Notes under the pieces: model-generated
Databases searched by the model: none
What the model saw: the letters and a program-made list of their open reading frames with translations, nothing else
What the model was told of the DNA's origin: nothing
In this document: piece by piece, positions 22,501 through 34,700 of the stretch
Position numbering within the stretch: the stretch's first letter is position 1
Layout of the letters: each line of letters opens with the position of its first letter
Translations under genes and position numbers: made by a program
NCBI GenBank assembly: GCA_035582835.1
Contig: JAYKAV010002464.1
Coordinates: 1-64,000 of the forward strand
Length of the DNA stretch: 64,000 nt
Direction of reading: 5' to 3'
Source of the DNA: Phoebastria nigripes
Taxonomy: Eukaryota; Chordata; Aves; Procellariiformes; Diomedeidae

Positions 22501-25462
22501 CATATTACTTTACTTTACATATTACTTTACCTTTCCACTTGTGAGTCCAGGCCCAAAGGCCAAATTTGCCCTAATTCCACATCCTCTTCTTGCCCCCTCC
22601 CCATGCCCATGCTTTGGGCTGCCAGCTGAGGAGGAGAACCAAGTAATTCAAGGCCTGTTCAAGAAATACTCCTGATCCCTGGTGTTTACAAGGGCAGTTT
22701 GCTGTGCATGACCCCCAGCCTTGTTTGCACCTACCATCACCTGTACAAACACCCACTTTGGCTGCCCAGGAGAAAACAAGATGCCAGGGCCAAAGAAAAG
22801 GGTAATCCCAAAAGCGAGAGGGTAAGAACAGAGACTTGCCTCATGGGAATGCGTCCCCGTTTGTCACCCACTGAGCAATGATGCTGGACCCACCAATTCA
22901 TGAGGCCATAACCTACAGAGAGGACAGGAAAGACATTAGAGAAGAGAAATCAAAGGGGTTTCTCTATCCTGGAGATTTGGCTCCTGGACCCTCCTCCAGC
23001 TGCTCAGGGAAATGCCCAGGAGGTGTAAAGCTCCATGCTGACTTTGCAGGGAACCTAAAACCAGGTCCCCAGCCACACAGAATATAGCTGTGAAAGTCAC
23101 ACCAGGGAGGTGGCAGGAAACAAAGGACTTTGGACAGACAGGCTTAATCCATTTAAATTCAGTTTCCCTCTCACTTCCCCCCCTTTCCCCTTAGCTCTCA
23201 TCAGAGAGCTCTTCCCCCACCTCCTCTCAGTCCGAAGTGCCTTACGGCAGTTTCACACCCAAGTGGCCCATGGACTGAAAGAGTTATTCCACCTCCTTGC
23301 TGCTCAGAACAGAGCAGAATCAGACCCGCTGTTCCCTTCCTCCCTCTTGCACAGTCTCTTTCCACCAAACACCCGCTGGGAAGGGGGCTGCTGAGAGAGG
23401 TTAGCCCCGGTTGGTGGTTCCTGTCGAGACTCACGTCACGATGCCTCTTCACTTGCCCAGGCGTTCACAAGGTCCCTCCTTGCCAGAAAGCCTTAGGGGA
23501 GTGGAAGAAGAGCTAATGCTTGTGGCCAGAAGGACTTGGAAAACCCATCACAGCTCTGCTGCTTGCTAGGACTGGAAGGCATTGCGGCAGGTAGGTGCCA
23601 AGCAAGAAGAGCCACATGTGGGGATGCTCTATCAGCAACATCAGTGACCAGCGGGACCTTCCGATCACGAAGGCTTCCACTGAGCTCCTGCAGCCATCAC
23701 GAGACCCTTGAATGCCAAATTTGGCTCCAGTCTGGCACGAGCTGCAGGAAAGCAAGCAGACAGCGCCTGCACTGAGAGATGTCAGGCTGTCGGCGCTCTG
23801 GGGCTGGGGTGGGAGCCCTGTGCTCATCTGCCAGCAGCCTCTGTACATTCAGCAAGCTGCAAACTGAGGTAGGGATGAGGGCTGCACGGACAGACAGTGG
23901 CTGAGAGAGCTCCCAGCACAGGAGTGCTAGCAAAAAGGACTTCTGCAGGTTGTGCATAGGGCCCTCTGCAGAAGGTGAGCACACAAGCCCCCAAAACACC
24001 CAATGGGCCATTTTCCTGCTGCTAAACATCTACTTGCTCAGCTGGGAAATAATTTGTAATCCCAAACACACCATGCACTTTCTTTTGTGTTAAGTGCCTT
24101 GGCAGGAGCCAGCAGTTCTCACACACGGTCCCATCTCTGCAAGGACCGTGTTTCCCAGAACACCCCCCTCAAAAGTCTCACTTTATTAAGAAGAGCCAAA
24201 CTGTCTGTCGCTGCCTCGCAGGCTGCTCCCACGCCTCTCCCTGCTTCCCCAGGGCACCAACAGGCTCCACTGCCATGGGCTGGAAGGCACCAAGCTCCCA
24301 GAGACACCAGCATTCAAAGAAAAGACACTAAAGAAAAGAGAGACAAAGGCAGGAAAGCTTTTCTTGCTGGGACCCAGCTGTCTGGCTCAGAGCAAGACAA
24401 GAAAGTAGGATCTGCTCTGCATTCCCGGGGCACAGCCAGAATGGCAGGAGAAGGGTAAATTCCACAGTGTAAAGCCTGAGCCCCATGAACACCAGCTCAT
24501 CGCTTCTTCCCTTTTGCTTCTTCCCTCCTTTCCTCTCACAAGTAAGGCCTCGGGGATACGCCAAACACACTGCTCCGGTGCGGGGACATCTAGCTAGCAG
24601 CCCTCTAGCTAAGCACGGCAGCACCTTCCAAGCGCAGCCATAACCAGGCTCTTTCTTCTCACATCTGCTTACCGTACCCAGTATTTACATCCTCAGTATG
24701 GTTCCCATAAAACAAAACATGAACAACTGATCACAGACAAATACAACAGTAATACAGTCCGGGATGTCAGGAAGCTTTACCCACTCCCTGCACACCAGCC
24801 CAGGCAGCTGGAGATCAAAGTTTTCTTATTTGCATACATTTCTTGAAACAATTTGCAGCTAAACTCAGTCTACTGAGGGGATGCTGACACAGTCCAGGGC
24901 TTCTCCCATACAAACAGGAACCAAGAAACCAGATCTGTGCATTGCTGCCTCCATCTCCAGGTGGCTGAGCGGANGGAGGCTTTGGCATCTCCAAAATGAG
25001 GGGTCTTCCCTTCCTTCCCCTTCCTCAGCATCCCGCACAGGGAAAGCCTTCTTGCAAATGGTAAGTGAAGGGCTAGGCGCAGACAGATGGCTTCAGCCGA
25101 GCTCTGCGCAGGCAAAGCAGGGATGCAGACACATTTTGTGTGTTAAACCCGGAAATTAGTGGGGACTGAGAGGTCTCGACGGGCACTAAGGGTCTAAGAG
25201 GACTGTGGTACCCCTAGGCAGGAGAGGTGGAAGACACCTTTAAACTGACCCGTGTAAAACCATCCCAATCCAGACAGAAACCAGTTGCAGGACTGGAAGC
25301 ACTGACACCGAGCATAGGTAACTCCAGCAGCCTGCAGATGCAAAAGCCGGGCGGCGAGGCAGAGTATCACCCCCGGGGAGCAATGCATGGCCCCAGGGAC
25401 CTCCACAGCCCGCTCCGGGGGGGGGACCCGGTTGCAGAGGCCAGGGGCCGGGGCCGGGCAGG

Positions 25463-25559
25463 CGCGGGAGGGGGGTCCCGCCCGTCCCGCCCCGCTCCGC
25501 CCCGCCGCCGGGGGCGGCGGGGCGGAGCGGGGCGGGACGGGCGGGACCCCCCTCCCGCG
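25463..25559. repeat. Perfect inverted repeat, 47-bp arms, 3-nt loop
   Basis: Arms 25463-25509 and 25513-25559 are exact reverse complements, checked base by base; positions 25510-25512 (GGG) form the loop. GC content is very high. It lies about 110 bp upstream of the MMP11 TATA-like element and about 135 bp from the N gap. It may be a real cruciform-forming element or an assembly or sequencing fold-back artefact. Confidence 0.9.
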
Positions 25560-25665
25560 ATGCCGCCGGGCCGTGTCCCCCCGGCCCGTACAGCCGCGGC
25601 TCGGGGAGAACAAAAGGCAGGAGCGGGAGGAGGCGCGGGGAGGAGGGCAGGCGGCCACGGGGGGG

Positions 25666-25674
25666 GATAAAAGG
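25666..25674 (+). promoter_or_regulatory. MMP11: TATA-like element of MMP11
   Basis: GATAAAAGG in GC-rich surroundings, placed so that a start site about 30 bp downstream would fall at the edge of the N gap. MMP genes commonly carry TATA elements. The start site itself cannot be seen. Confidence 0.45.
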
Positions 25675-25694
25675 CGCAGCGGCGGGGACCCCCC

Positions 25695-25774
25695 NNNNNN
25701 NNNNNNNNNNNNNNNNNNNNNNNNNNNNNNNNNNNNNNNNNNNNNNNNNNNNNNNNNNNNNNNNNNNNNNNNNN
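25695..25774. other. Assembly gap (80 N) over the MMP11 5' end
   Basis: A run of 80 Ns sits between the TATA-like element and the visible part of exon 1. It hides the MMP11 start codon, the 5' UTR and the first few residues. Extreme GC content and the neighbouring hairpin probably caused the dropout; the true size may differ. Confidence 0.98.
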
Positions 25775-28700
25775 GCCCGCCGCCGCCGCCTTGCTGGCCG
25801 CCGCCTTGCTGCACTGCGCGCCCGCCGCGCCCGCCCGCCGACATAAGCCGGTGAGTCGGGACCACCCGGTGCCTCCGTGTGTCCCCCCAAGTCCCAGCCG
25901 CACCTTGCCCCGCGGCTCTCCGGTGCAGCCNCAATGGGAGCATCTCCCCGGCAGACCCTCCGCTGAGCGGGATGAGCCGCTCCCCCTCCACCCTCCCAAG
26001 CCGCCCTCGGGATGCCGGCACGGGCAGCGATGCGCTGCCGGGAGTCACCGTCCAGGGGACGGCTGCCCCCGCCCCGGCGATGCCCCAGCGGTGCCCCCCG
26101 CCCGGGCACCCCCGCTCCGCGGGCTCCTCTTGGCATGTTAGGGGAGTTTTCACAGGCGTGCTCCCTTCTGCGGAGCGAGCAAGGGAAAAACAGGGGCCGG
26201 GACAAGGAGTGTTTACGAGAGGACACGGGATCCCCCCTTCCTTTAAAGGCAGCAGAGCACTCGCTGCCTGCTAATAACACCCCCCGCATGCTGTGCTGGC
26301 AGTTCCGAGAAGTGTTACGGGGAGACGAGACTAAAGGGATGAATCAAACGCGCAGGCAGGAGGGGAGCAGCAGGGCTCTTTCTTCCTGCACATGCCTGCC
26401 AGATCCCAGCACCTGGGATGGAGCTGCGAGCAGCAGGGACTGCCGCTGCTGGAGAAGAGCAGCGGCGTGCGAGGGATTCGGGGACGGGAGAAGACAGAGA
26501 GCTCCTTGTGCTGGGAATGTGTGCGTGCGTAATTGGGTTATTATATACATGCGCTTCGCTAGTGTGCCATAAAATAATGACAGAGCAAATGCCCGGTAGC
26601 AGCCCAAGGGGATTAGTTCAGGTTCTGTCGATGGTTTTATTATCAGCTCTGTCATCTGAGTACTTTCTAACTTGGCTGCTAAATATGCTGTGGGCTGGGA
26701 CTTGGCACAGAGCAGCTTTGGCCCCCAAAATGCTTGTATTATTCCAAACAAAATGTCACTGCACTTGGCTCCACTCTGCCTCTGAGGAAGGTGAGGCCAA
26801 GCACTCAGGCGGTGGCACTCTGCATCCCAGTTATGACACCGCTCCGCAGATTGCATCCCCATCTGAATGCAGCTAGTGGTGGGCTGGGAGGGATCTGCGT
26901 AAAGCTGGAGACCGCTGGTTCCTGCAGGGATGTTGGCTGGGCTGCCGTGTGCCCCACGCTCTGCTGTGTGCCTCGTGCTCTGCCGTGTGCAAGCTGAGAA
27001 GCTGCCGCTCCTGGAGGGACCTGCACAGCCTCTGGTCCNGGTCTTGCTGCCAGCAAGGACCTGTGTGGGATCCCCGGGGAAGGGAGAGCCAGCCTGGGTT
27101 TCACACTGCCTGAACTTGGGTCCAGTCCAGTTGCGATGTGCGCTGTTCACCTCCTTCTGCCGGTGCTCGCAGCTGCTGACTGACTGCAGAGGTTGCTGGG
27201 GCTCATCTGCCTTGGCCAGTACCGCTTGAACAGGGGGAATACACCAAACTGCTGGATGAGCACAGAGTTAATGCAGGGGTCCAGGTCTGCTCAGGCTTCT
27301 GGTCCATCTAATCCACCACCACATGCCTGAAGAAGGTCCCCCCAGTTGGTAGTCTGCTGCCCAGAGATGGTTTCTTCCTCATCCCAGGCTAATGCTCTGC
27401 ATCGTGAGTGCTAATACTTTCCTCTTGGCTGGAGTAACTGCAGGTGATGCTTCTACAGGTGTGTTTTGTTCAGGAACATCTTGTGCTTGTGTGTTTGACC
27501 AGCCATGTGGAGCTCGGGATTTCAAATCAATGTATTTCACTCAGTCTTTGCAGAGATGGTGGCTGCATTGGTTTGGGGTTGGAAATGGACAGATGATTTC
27601 CCATCCTTTCAAGTAGCAGTTCTCTCATCCCAAATAGCTGCCCTTTTGGGTTCCTTATCTGGTGTCAAGGCTTCTGAAGGTCATTCTAGCACCTCTGAAG
27701 TAAAGCCAGCATCACAGTGGTTGCTCTCACATATGACATAAGTAAGTTGACAGCAGTGCAGCCCATTCCTCTTCCATGTCAGTGCGGAATGGCTGAAGTG
27801 GGATTGCTGGGCTGACAGTGGCCCGTGCATGAGTTTCTGGCCTCAGCCCTTCTCTACCCTCTCTTACTAGAGAGCTCTGCCATGCCATCGCATGTTCACT
27901 TCTCTGGCTACTTTTAGTCTCTCTGCACAAAGAGATGTTTCCCTATGTCTAACAGCAGCTAATTTCCTGTCTGTGCACCTTTTGCTGTTGGGTGATGAAT
28001 GAGAAAGGAGCCAAGGGGCTGAGCTGGGAAAAGAGACTCACACTTCTACAAAACAGACGATGGTGACTTCCTCGAGCTGTGCTAGTAAATGGGGTGGGCA
28101 AGGACCACGCTAGGCAGCACCTGGCGCAGCGGGATGCTGCACCGTGACTGGTGCTTCAGTAACAACTCACAACAGCAATACTGAATGGGGAGGGAATCAA
28201 GGGCTCAGATTCACTTCAAAGCCAGGCTACACAGGGCAAGTTGCAGAAGGAGCTGCGTTCTTTGTAGCAAACCCTGTAGATCTCCTTCACTTTTACATTA
28301 GCACCTAAAGAAAGAAAGAGAAAACTGAGAGCAGAATACAGGCTGTGTCTGGTGTCCACTGTAAAACTTGAGAACAAAAGATTTGCAGTCCTCGGGGCAG
28401 TGCACACGCAGACACTGAATTCCTGCATTGCTTTCGGCTCCCCTGGGAAATCAAAGTCAGTCCATTTGCTGGGAAACTCTCTCTCTGTGGAGAAGTGGTG
28501 GGCACCCTCCCAGCTGCCAGCATAATCCCTTGGGAGCTGTATCCTGCAGTTCTCGCCCTGAACCCAGCAGGTTCCCCCCTGGAAGCACGGTGCTGCCTTC
28601 CCTGCAGCTCAGGAGCCGGGGAGGCCGCCTGCCTTGCTCAGGAAGGGTTTGATTTGCACTGTTTGGTTTGGCTATTTAAATACTGCAGTGAGTGTTGGGA

Positions 28701-31700
28701 TAATTTTAGGCATGTTTATCCTCTGCTCTGGGAGAGACTCGAGACACATGTAAGCAGTTATTCTCCAGCGGGTTTGTGGTGTTTGTGCTTTCACATGCAA
28801 CACACATGCACACCCTGCAGTGTGGCAAGACTTGGGGTGTGCAGCTGGCAAAGCGGACTGGGGAGGGAGAAGAGAGCAGGGATGAGAGAAGCACTTTGAG
28901 GAGGATCCCCCACTCCAGCTCACGCTGCCTTTTACTTGCTTCCCCCATGCATATCCTGCCCTGGCACCATAACTTGGGGGGCTCAGCAGAGGAAGGGTGC
29001 ACTGTGTAGGTCTTGTTTAAAAAAGGATCTTCCGTGGAAAAATTGTCCTGCAGAGACTTTTCACACCCGAGACCCTGTCAGGTCTTTCCTACTAATCCCA
29101 AATACACAGACAGGTAAATGAAGGGTTCCTGGATATTCTTACACTGGGGATGGCTCAGCCTGTAACGTGAATGGAAGCACTGCTGAGTCTGCACATAGCT
29201 GTCCAGCAAAATGAAAAGCAGAGCACTTCAGGGGTTCACTGAGATCCTGGTGCAGATGAGACCCACCAGGACAGACAGGTCACCAGACCTTCTCTTCTTA
29301 GTGGGATTTGGGCAGGAGAGAGACATCACCATCTCACAAAAGTGGCTCTGTGAAAATTAGCGGAGGGAGAAAACCCCCCAGACATCTCCAGGAGACTGGG
29401 CAGGGGGACAGTGCTTGTCTTGTGGGTTTGGAGATCCCAGCCTGCACATCTGAGCAGCATACGCTCCCTGAGGGTAGAACATCCCCCCATAGCTCTGGAG
29501 AGGGCTGCACTGTGCCAGGTGGCCATACCCAGTGGGAGATGTCCTGGCCGTTGTCCTTGGGCTGGGCACTGATAGCTCATTGCTCACCTTAGCTTGGATG
29601 TAATTGCACAATGAACAAAACATCTCAACCCCCTTCCTCCTCTGCCTGGAGTGTGCTGCATCCTAGAGCAGTTTCTTGGTTTCAAGGGGATTTCTAGGTC
29701 ATCAGATTAAGGGCTCTTGAAACCTTTTGCTATCCTGGCATCCTGGGGCTTGTTTGCTTTGTGAGTACTGCTGTTTCTGGCAAACTGTTTCTTGGGTGAC
29801 ACCAGCAGCTTGGTTGTGGTGTTGTTGATGGACTAGACTCACAAACTGTCACGTAATTAAAGTGTCTGATAATAAAAATAGTCCTGCAGTGCTTGTTCAT
29901 GTGCTTTCTCTTGTTACATCAGAGCCTGGGTCTTCTCATTCTGTCTGTGGGCATAAACATTTGCAGTCCATAATGTTTCATGTTCCACGTTGCTTAGGAA
30001 AAATAAACATTTTCCTTTTTTCGTTGCCAACAACAACTACCACCAAATAATCCGGAAACAAACTGTCAGGCCCCAGGAGGTAGTGCTTGATGGTGCTACG
30101 GAGTATGGGAAGTGAGCGGAGAGGAACCTCCAACTGCGTATGCACGGCCAGGCACTGAGGCACCTCCCGTTTGGCCTCATTTGGCCAAAGTTTGGCCTCA
30201 GCCTTTGCATTCCCTCTGGCTTTTCTGCAGCGGGACCGGGCTGCAGCCCAGCACGAAGGAGCCATTCCCGTAGCAGAAGTATTTTGTGTAAGCAAAGAAT
30301 TCATAGTTAGAGGGGTTGGGAGACGCTGCCTTGTTCTGTGGGAGGTAGGATCAATACATCTGGTGGTTTTGCCTAGGTATTGTTTCCACCGAGTTTCCAT
30401 TGTTTCCACTAAGAGTGCCTCGACCAGGAGCACACTTAGGGTCTGACCAGACCACAAACATAATCTGTTTCTGCCATGAAATTTTGGCTGTAGCATTAGC
30501 ACCTTCCAAGGCCAGTCAGCTTCTGGGACACAACCTGACCGGAGTGGAGCTGGCTCCAGTTTTACCACTAACCATCAGCTGTAGCTGCATTTTCAAATCC
30601 AACCCCTGCAAATCCATGCTGGGCTGAGAGGCAGGCTGGCCAAAAAGCCAGTGATGGTACTCTGTGCAATCAGGACAACAGTGCTGATCTCAGGCAGGAA
30701 CATTGCTGCAGCCTGTTAAGGGGGTGCAGAGCCCCTGGGGGGCACAGCCACCCGACAGTGGACAGAAATGGGGTGAGAGAACTGTCTTACATGAGAACTG
30801 CAGGAGAAAGCATCTCTACTCTCCTTCCCCACACGTTGAACTAAGGGCAGGAGTGCTCTGAGGTGCAGGCTCATAGGTGGGAGGAGGATAATGCTACTAG
30901 CCAAAGACACAGCAAACACCAGGGCCTTGCCAAACACTCCTGAGTAACAGGAGAAGGCAGGGAAAAATGGAAAAGCAGCAGCAGAAGGGACAGGGAGGTG
31001 GGGAGAAAACCCATGAGCTCATCCCCTAGCAGAAGAGGAAACAGCCCCCAGTGACAGGGGAAGTATCCAAGACTGATGGGATTCACGTTGTAACTTGTCC
31101 AGTCACTCCTGTCTGACAGGGAGGGGGGGTCTCTTTTGATGTCCGTGCTGCAGGAGCCGGCAGGAGCCCAGGTAATTAGGTACACGACAGAGGAGACAAG
31201 TTTAAGTTCAGGGCAGGCAGCAGAGGATGGACCCAGGCAGAGGAGAGCACTGGGTTTGTCAGTACCAGGCACTAGTCTCACTCTTGAGGTTTTTTATACA
31301 CAGTGTTGGTGATACTCCACTGTAATGTGCTGCTCCGGCTGCTTCTCCTCCCGGGAGACTCTGGAGGGNGAGTGCTGCCCAGCACAATGAGGTTAAAGAT
31401 GCTGCTCGCTCCTCGGAATGGCTGGGACACTTCCTGGGAAGCTTGGCTGGTGTTCATCCGGCCCCAGCAGACCCAGAAGTGATGGCTGTTGTATCGCAGC
31501 ACTTGAGGGCTGATAAAGCTGCGAGGAACCGAGTGGGCAGTCTGTACCTCCGCTGTGGTTTCTGCTCTCCCGTGGGATCTGTCCTTTCCCTCCTGTTCTC
31601 TCTCAGCCTTTGGGTCACAAGGCTGCTAGGAAGAGGCACTTTATTTGTGAGGAGCTGTGGCCAGCCTGCAGCACAGCCCTCTTTGTGTATAGCTTTGCTC

Positions 31701-34700
31701 CTCTGCTGTCCTCACTGCCCTCGGCCCTTGGTTTCAGGCCTGGCAGCCTCTCTGCACTCGTGTTGTGCAGACATTTTGCTGCTCAGTCTCTATTGCAAAG
31801 CCCTGGCCTCTTCGCGTGGCTAAAAGCTGTCTGTTCCTATGCACAGCGGCCACCCCAACTGNGGGTTATACTGGGAAGGGCAGTGCAAGTGGCTGCACAC
31901 AGCCTTAGCCAGAGGCTCAGATCCGGCTCTGCACTCAGCTGCTCTGAACGCCTGCCCTGGGTTGCAGGGACTTTTCCTTTGCTTTCGGTCTTTGGTAATC
32001 CTTTCCCCTCCGGTGGTGGGATGGGAGGAGTGGGGATGCCGTGATAGTTACCCAGCAGCCAGTGCCCTCCTCATCCTCTCTTCACAGGTTTGCACTAGCT
32101 TCAGCAGCAGCACAGCCCTAAGGAAACCCCTAAGCCTACACTTGGGGCATCATACCACAGCTCAGGAGAACAAAGCAGGATCTCCCCAAGAGAGGGTGGC
32201 TTCAGTGCTGGGTGGGAAGGATGCAACCTTAAGCGAGAGGACACGTTATCTAAGCCTTGGGAAGTGCCTGCAGTGAGGTGTGTACAGCCAAGGAGACCGA
32301 AATCTCCAGCCTGACGCGTCTCCTGAGCATTGTTTGGCAAGTGGTTTCTAACTGTCATATTTCCCCTTGCCGGCTACGCCTGCAGTGGCATTTTCCAGCC
32401 CTTTCCTGCCATGGTGCTAATGTTGGTGCAGTGACGACAGGGAGAGACTCACTGTTTGTCTAGGGGCACAGCGAGCACACGGGCAGCAGGGCAGGTCTCG
32501 CCTCCTGCCTCCACCCAGAGCCGTTCACAGGGCCACGCTGTGTCCCCTCCCAGGGCCAGGTCTCCGCAGAGGGCAGGCAGGCGGGAGCAGGGAGAGTCCT
32601 GCCTAAGGCAAGGTGGGGTTTGGATGGCTGGAAGCTGGGATTCATGCCAGTGGCCTTGAGTTAACCAAAGGGGAGAGAGAAAACCTACCTCTGGTCTGCC
32701 CCTGAACGTGGGATCCCTCAGGGCAAGACGGAAGTAGGCAGTTCCTCCTCTGCCCCTGCTCGGAGGAGGGTGATAATCTCCAGTTTATGCCAGTGCCTCC
32801 AGCCAGGAAGGCAATAACCAGCCTTCCTGGGAGACCAGGGGGATGTGCTTAGCGTAGCCAAGACAAAAAAACAGGACTAAGCCCACCTGGGTCAGCCTCA
32901 ACCCACTCACCTACATGGGCAACTCCTGAGGGTTTCCCAGTGCTCCCAGTTCCACAGCAAGGGCTCTCCCCAGGGTCCATCTCCACTCCTCCTCACGTGC
33001 CTCGATGCGGCTGTCCTGCACCTCCTGGTCCTGGGAACCAGACACATTAATCACCCCATGTCCTCGGCCAGCAGGACCTGCCTCCAGTGACAGTGGGTGC
33101 TCTTGAGCACACCCAGGAGCAAGGAGCCAAGCGGCCCTCCAGGCTGGGCTTTGGTGACACAGCTGCCATTATGTGCTTGGCAGAGGGTCTCATCGGGGCT
33201 GGGAGCAAGATGTTGGCCAGGACATGAACCTCATCAGCTCCTCCTGCCAGCTGTCCTTCGCAGGCGCTAGCTGCCAGCCCAGGCAGGGTGCCAGGCAGCT
33301 CTTAGAGAGCTCCTCTTAGAGAGACAGGTACCTCCGACCTGGCAGGGCTCCAGCATTCAGCAGGAGCAGCCCGGACTCCCCTGGGACAGGCCAGCCCATA
33401 CACCCTCCTTCCACCAAAGCACTGGATGGATTGTCAGTGCCACGGCTGGTGGCCTGGGTAGGCTTTGCTGTTCAGGATGTAAAATGGCTTTCTCTCTTTG
33501 CATGTGTTGATGGTGTGGTTCCCGTGGTGTGTGAAAGTGCACTGGGACACCAGGATTGGGTTGATGGTGTCTAAGGCAAAGGCTGGCAGGTGCCAACCCA
33601 CCAAGAGTGTCTGGCTGGCTGGGGAGGACAAGCCAGCAGGCTGGAGGGGTGACAGACACACAAAGAGCTGAACACCTAAACTGCACCTTGTGTGACCTCC
33701 CAGGCTCCTGTGTCCATCTGTGTGTCGCTCAGAGGCACGGGGCCATTACAGAGTCGGGAGCTTGGCAGTGGAATTAATGCCAAGGGCTTCACACTTCATT
33801 CCAGCCTGCAGACATGGGCTCATTGTAGGGAACAGAGCGGCGGCAGCATGCGGTTTGCATGGCATCATGGCAGCCCTGGCATCATGCCCGCCTGACCTTC
33901 GTGTCCCCGGCAGGGCAGCCAGGAGAGCTGGCCTAGAGGAAGGCAGCTCTTTGCAGGGGAAGGAAGAGGACCTCTAAACCCCAGGTCTTCACTCTGGAGC
34001 CCTGTGGGACAGAGCCTGCCTGTCTGAGTAGAGATGTGTCACTGCTGCATCTCAGTTCCTCATGCTGCTCAAACACCTTTAAATTTGCCTGCACAGAATC
34101 AGGCAAAAAATTCTGCGTTTGGACCTCTGGCTTGTGCAGNGTGGTGATGCAGGAACCAAGCGCCTCTCACCCTACATGCCTCACAGCAGGCTGGGGATTA
34201 TGCTTGGGTCATGTTTCATGGTGGCCCCATAGTCCTGCTGTCAGGTGGGAAACCAATGGAAGTCAGCTAATTAGCACTAATTAATGTTGCCAAGAGGAAC
34301 TGTGCTTTTCCAACTAAGTGTGGGAGAGCCCAGGTGATCTTGGGCGATCCTCAAGCAGAGTCACAGGCGCAGTGAGGCAAGGGGGTATGGTCCTGTCCAT
34401 CCCTCTGCAGAATCGGTGACCTCAGGCAGTGATAGGAGCTGCAGGGACGGTCACTGCTGCTCTCTGCCCCATGGGCTGGGCTCTAAGTCACCCCCCAGAT
34501 CCGTGTGTCCTGCTCTGCAGCTTGCGCTATCCCCCAGCCATGCTGAGAGCCTGCTCACCACACCAGGACACCGAGGGGGCACCATGGGAGCGACAATGGG
34601 GAGCACAACTGTGTGCTGGTGACTAAAGGCTTCCTCCCATTAATATCACCTCTACCTGGGGCCAGGAGGGAATAAAGGATGTGGGGCAAAGGGGGAGAAT

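Larger units (their letters stand above)
13161..25460. other. About 12 kb intergenic region between CHCHD10 and MMP11
   Basis: This begins as a CpG-rich shoulder of the CHCHD10 promoter (to about 13850) and becomes ordinary sequence. I found no exon that belongs to a known family. Besides the LINE remnant at 14.3-14.7 kb there are short A/T tracts, a 17-bp tandem duplication near 22499-22534 and a possible old repeat at 16431-16560. MMP11 is often controlled by distal elements, so enhancers may lie here, but none can be named from sequence alone. Confidence 0.5.

Noticed and set aside
25194..26289. Long minus-strand frames of 319 and 349 codons
   Set aside because: They run through the N gap and the hairpin. 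Their length comes from GC-rich composition and unknown bases.
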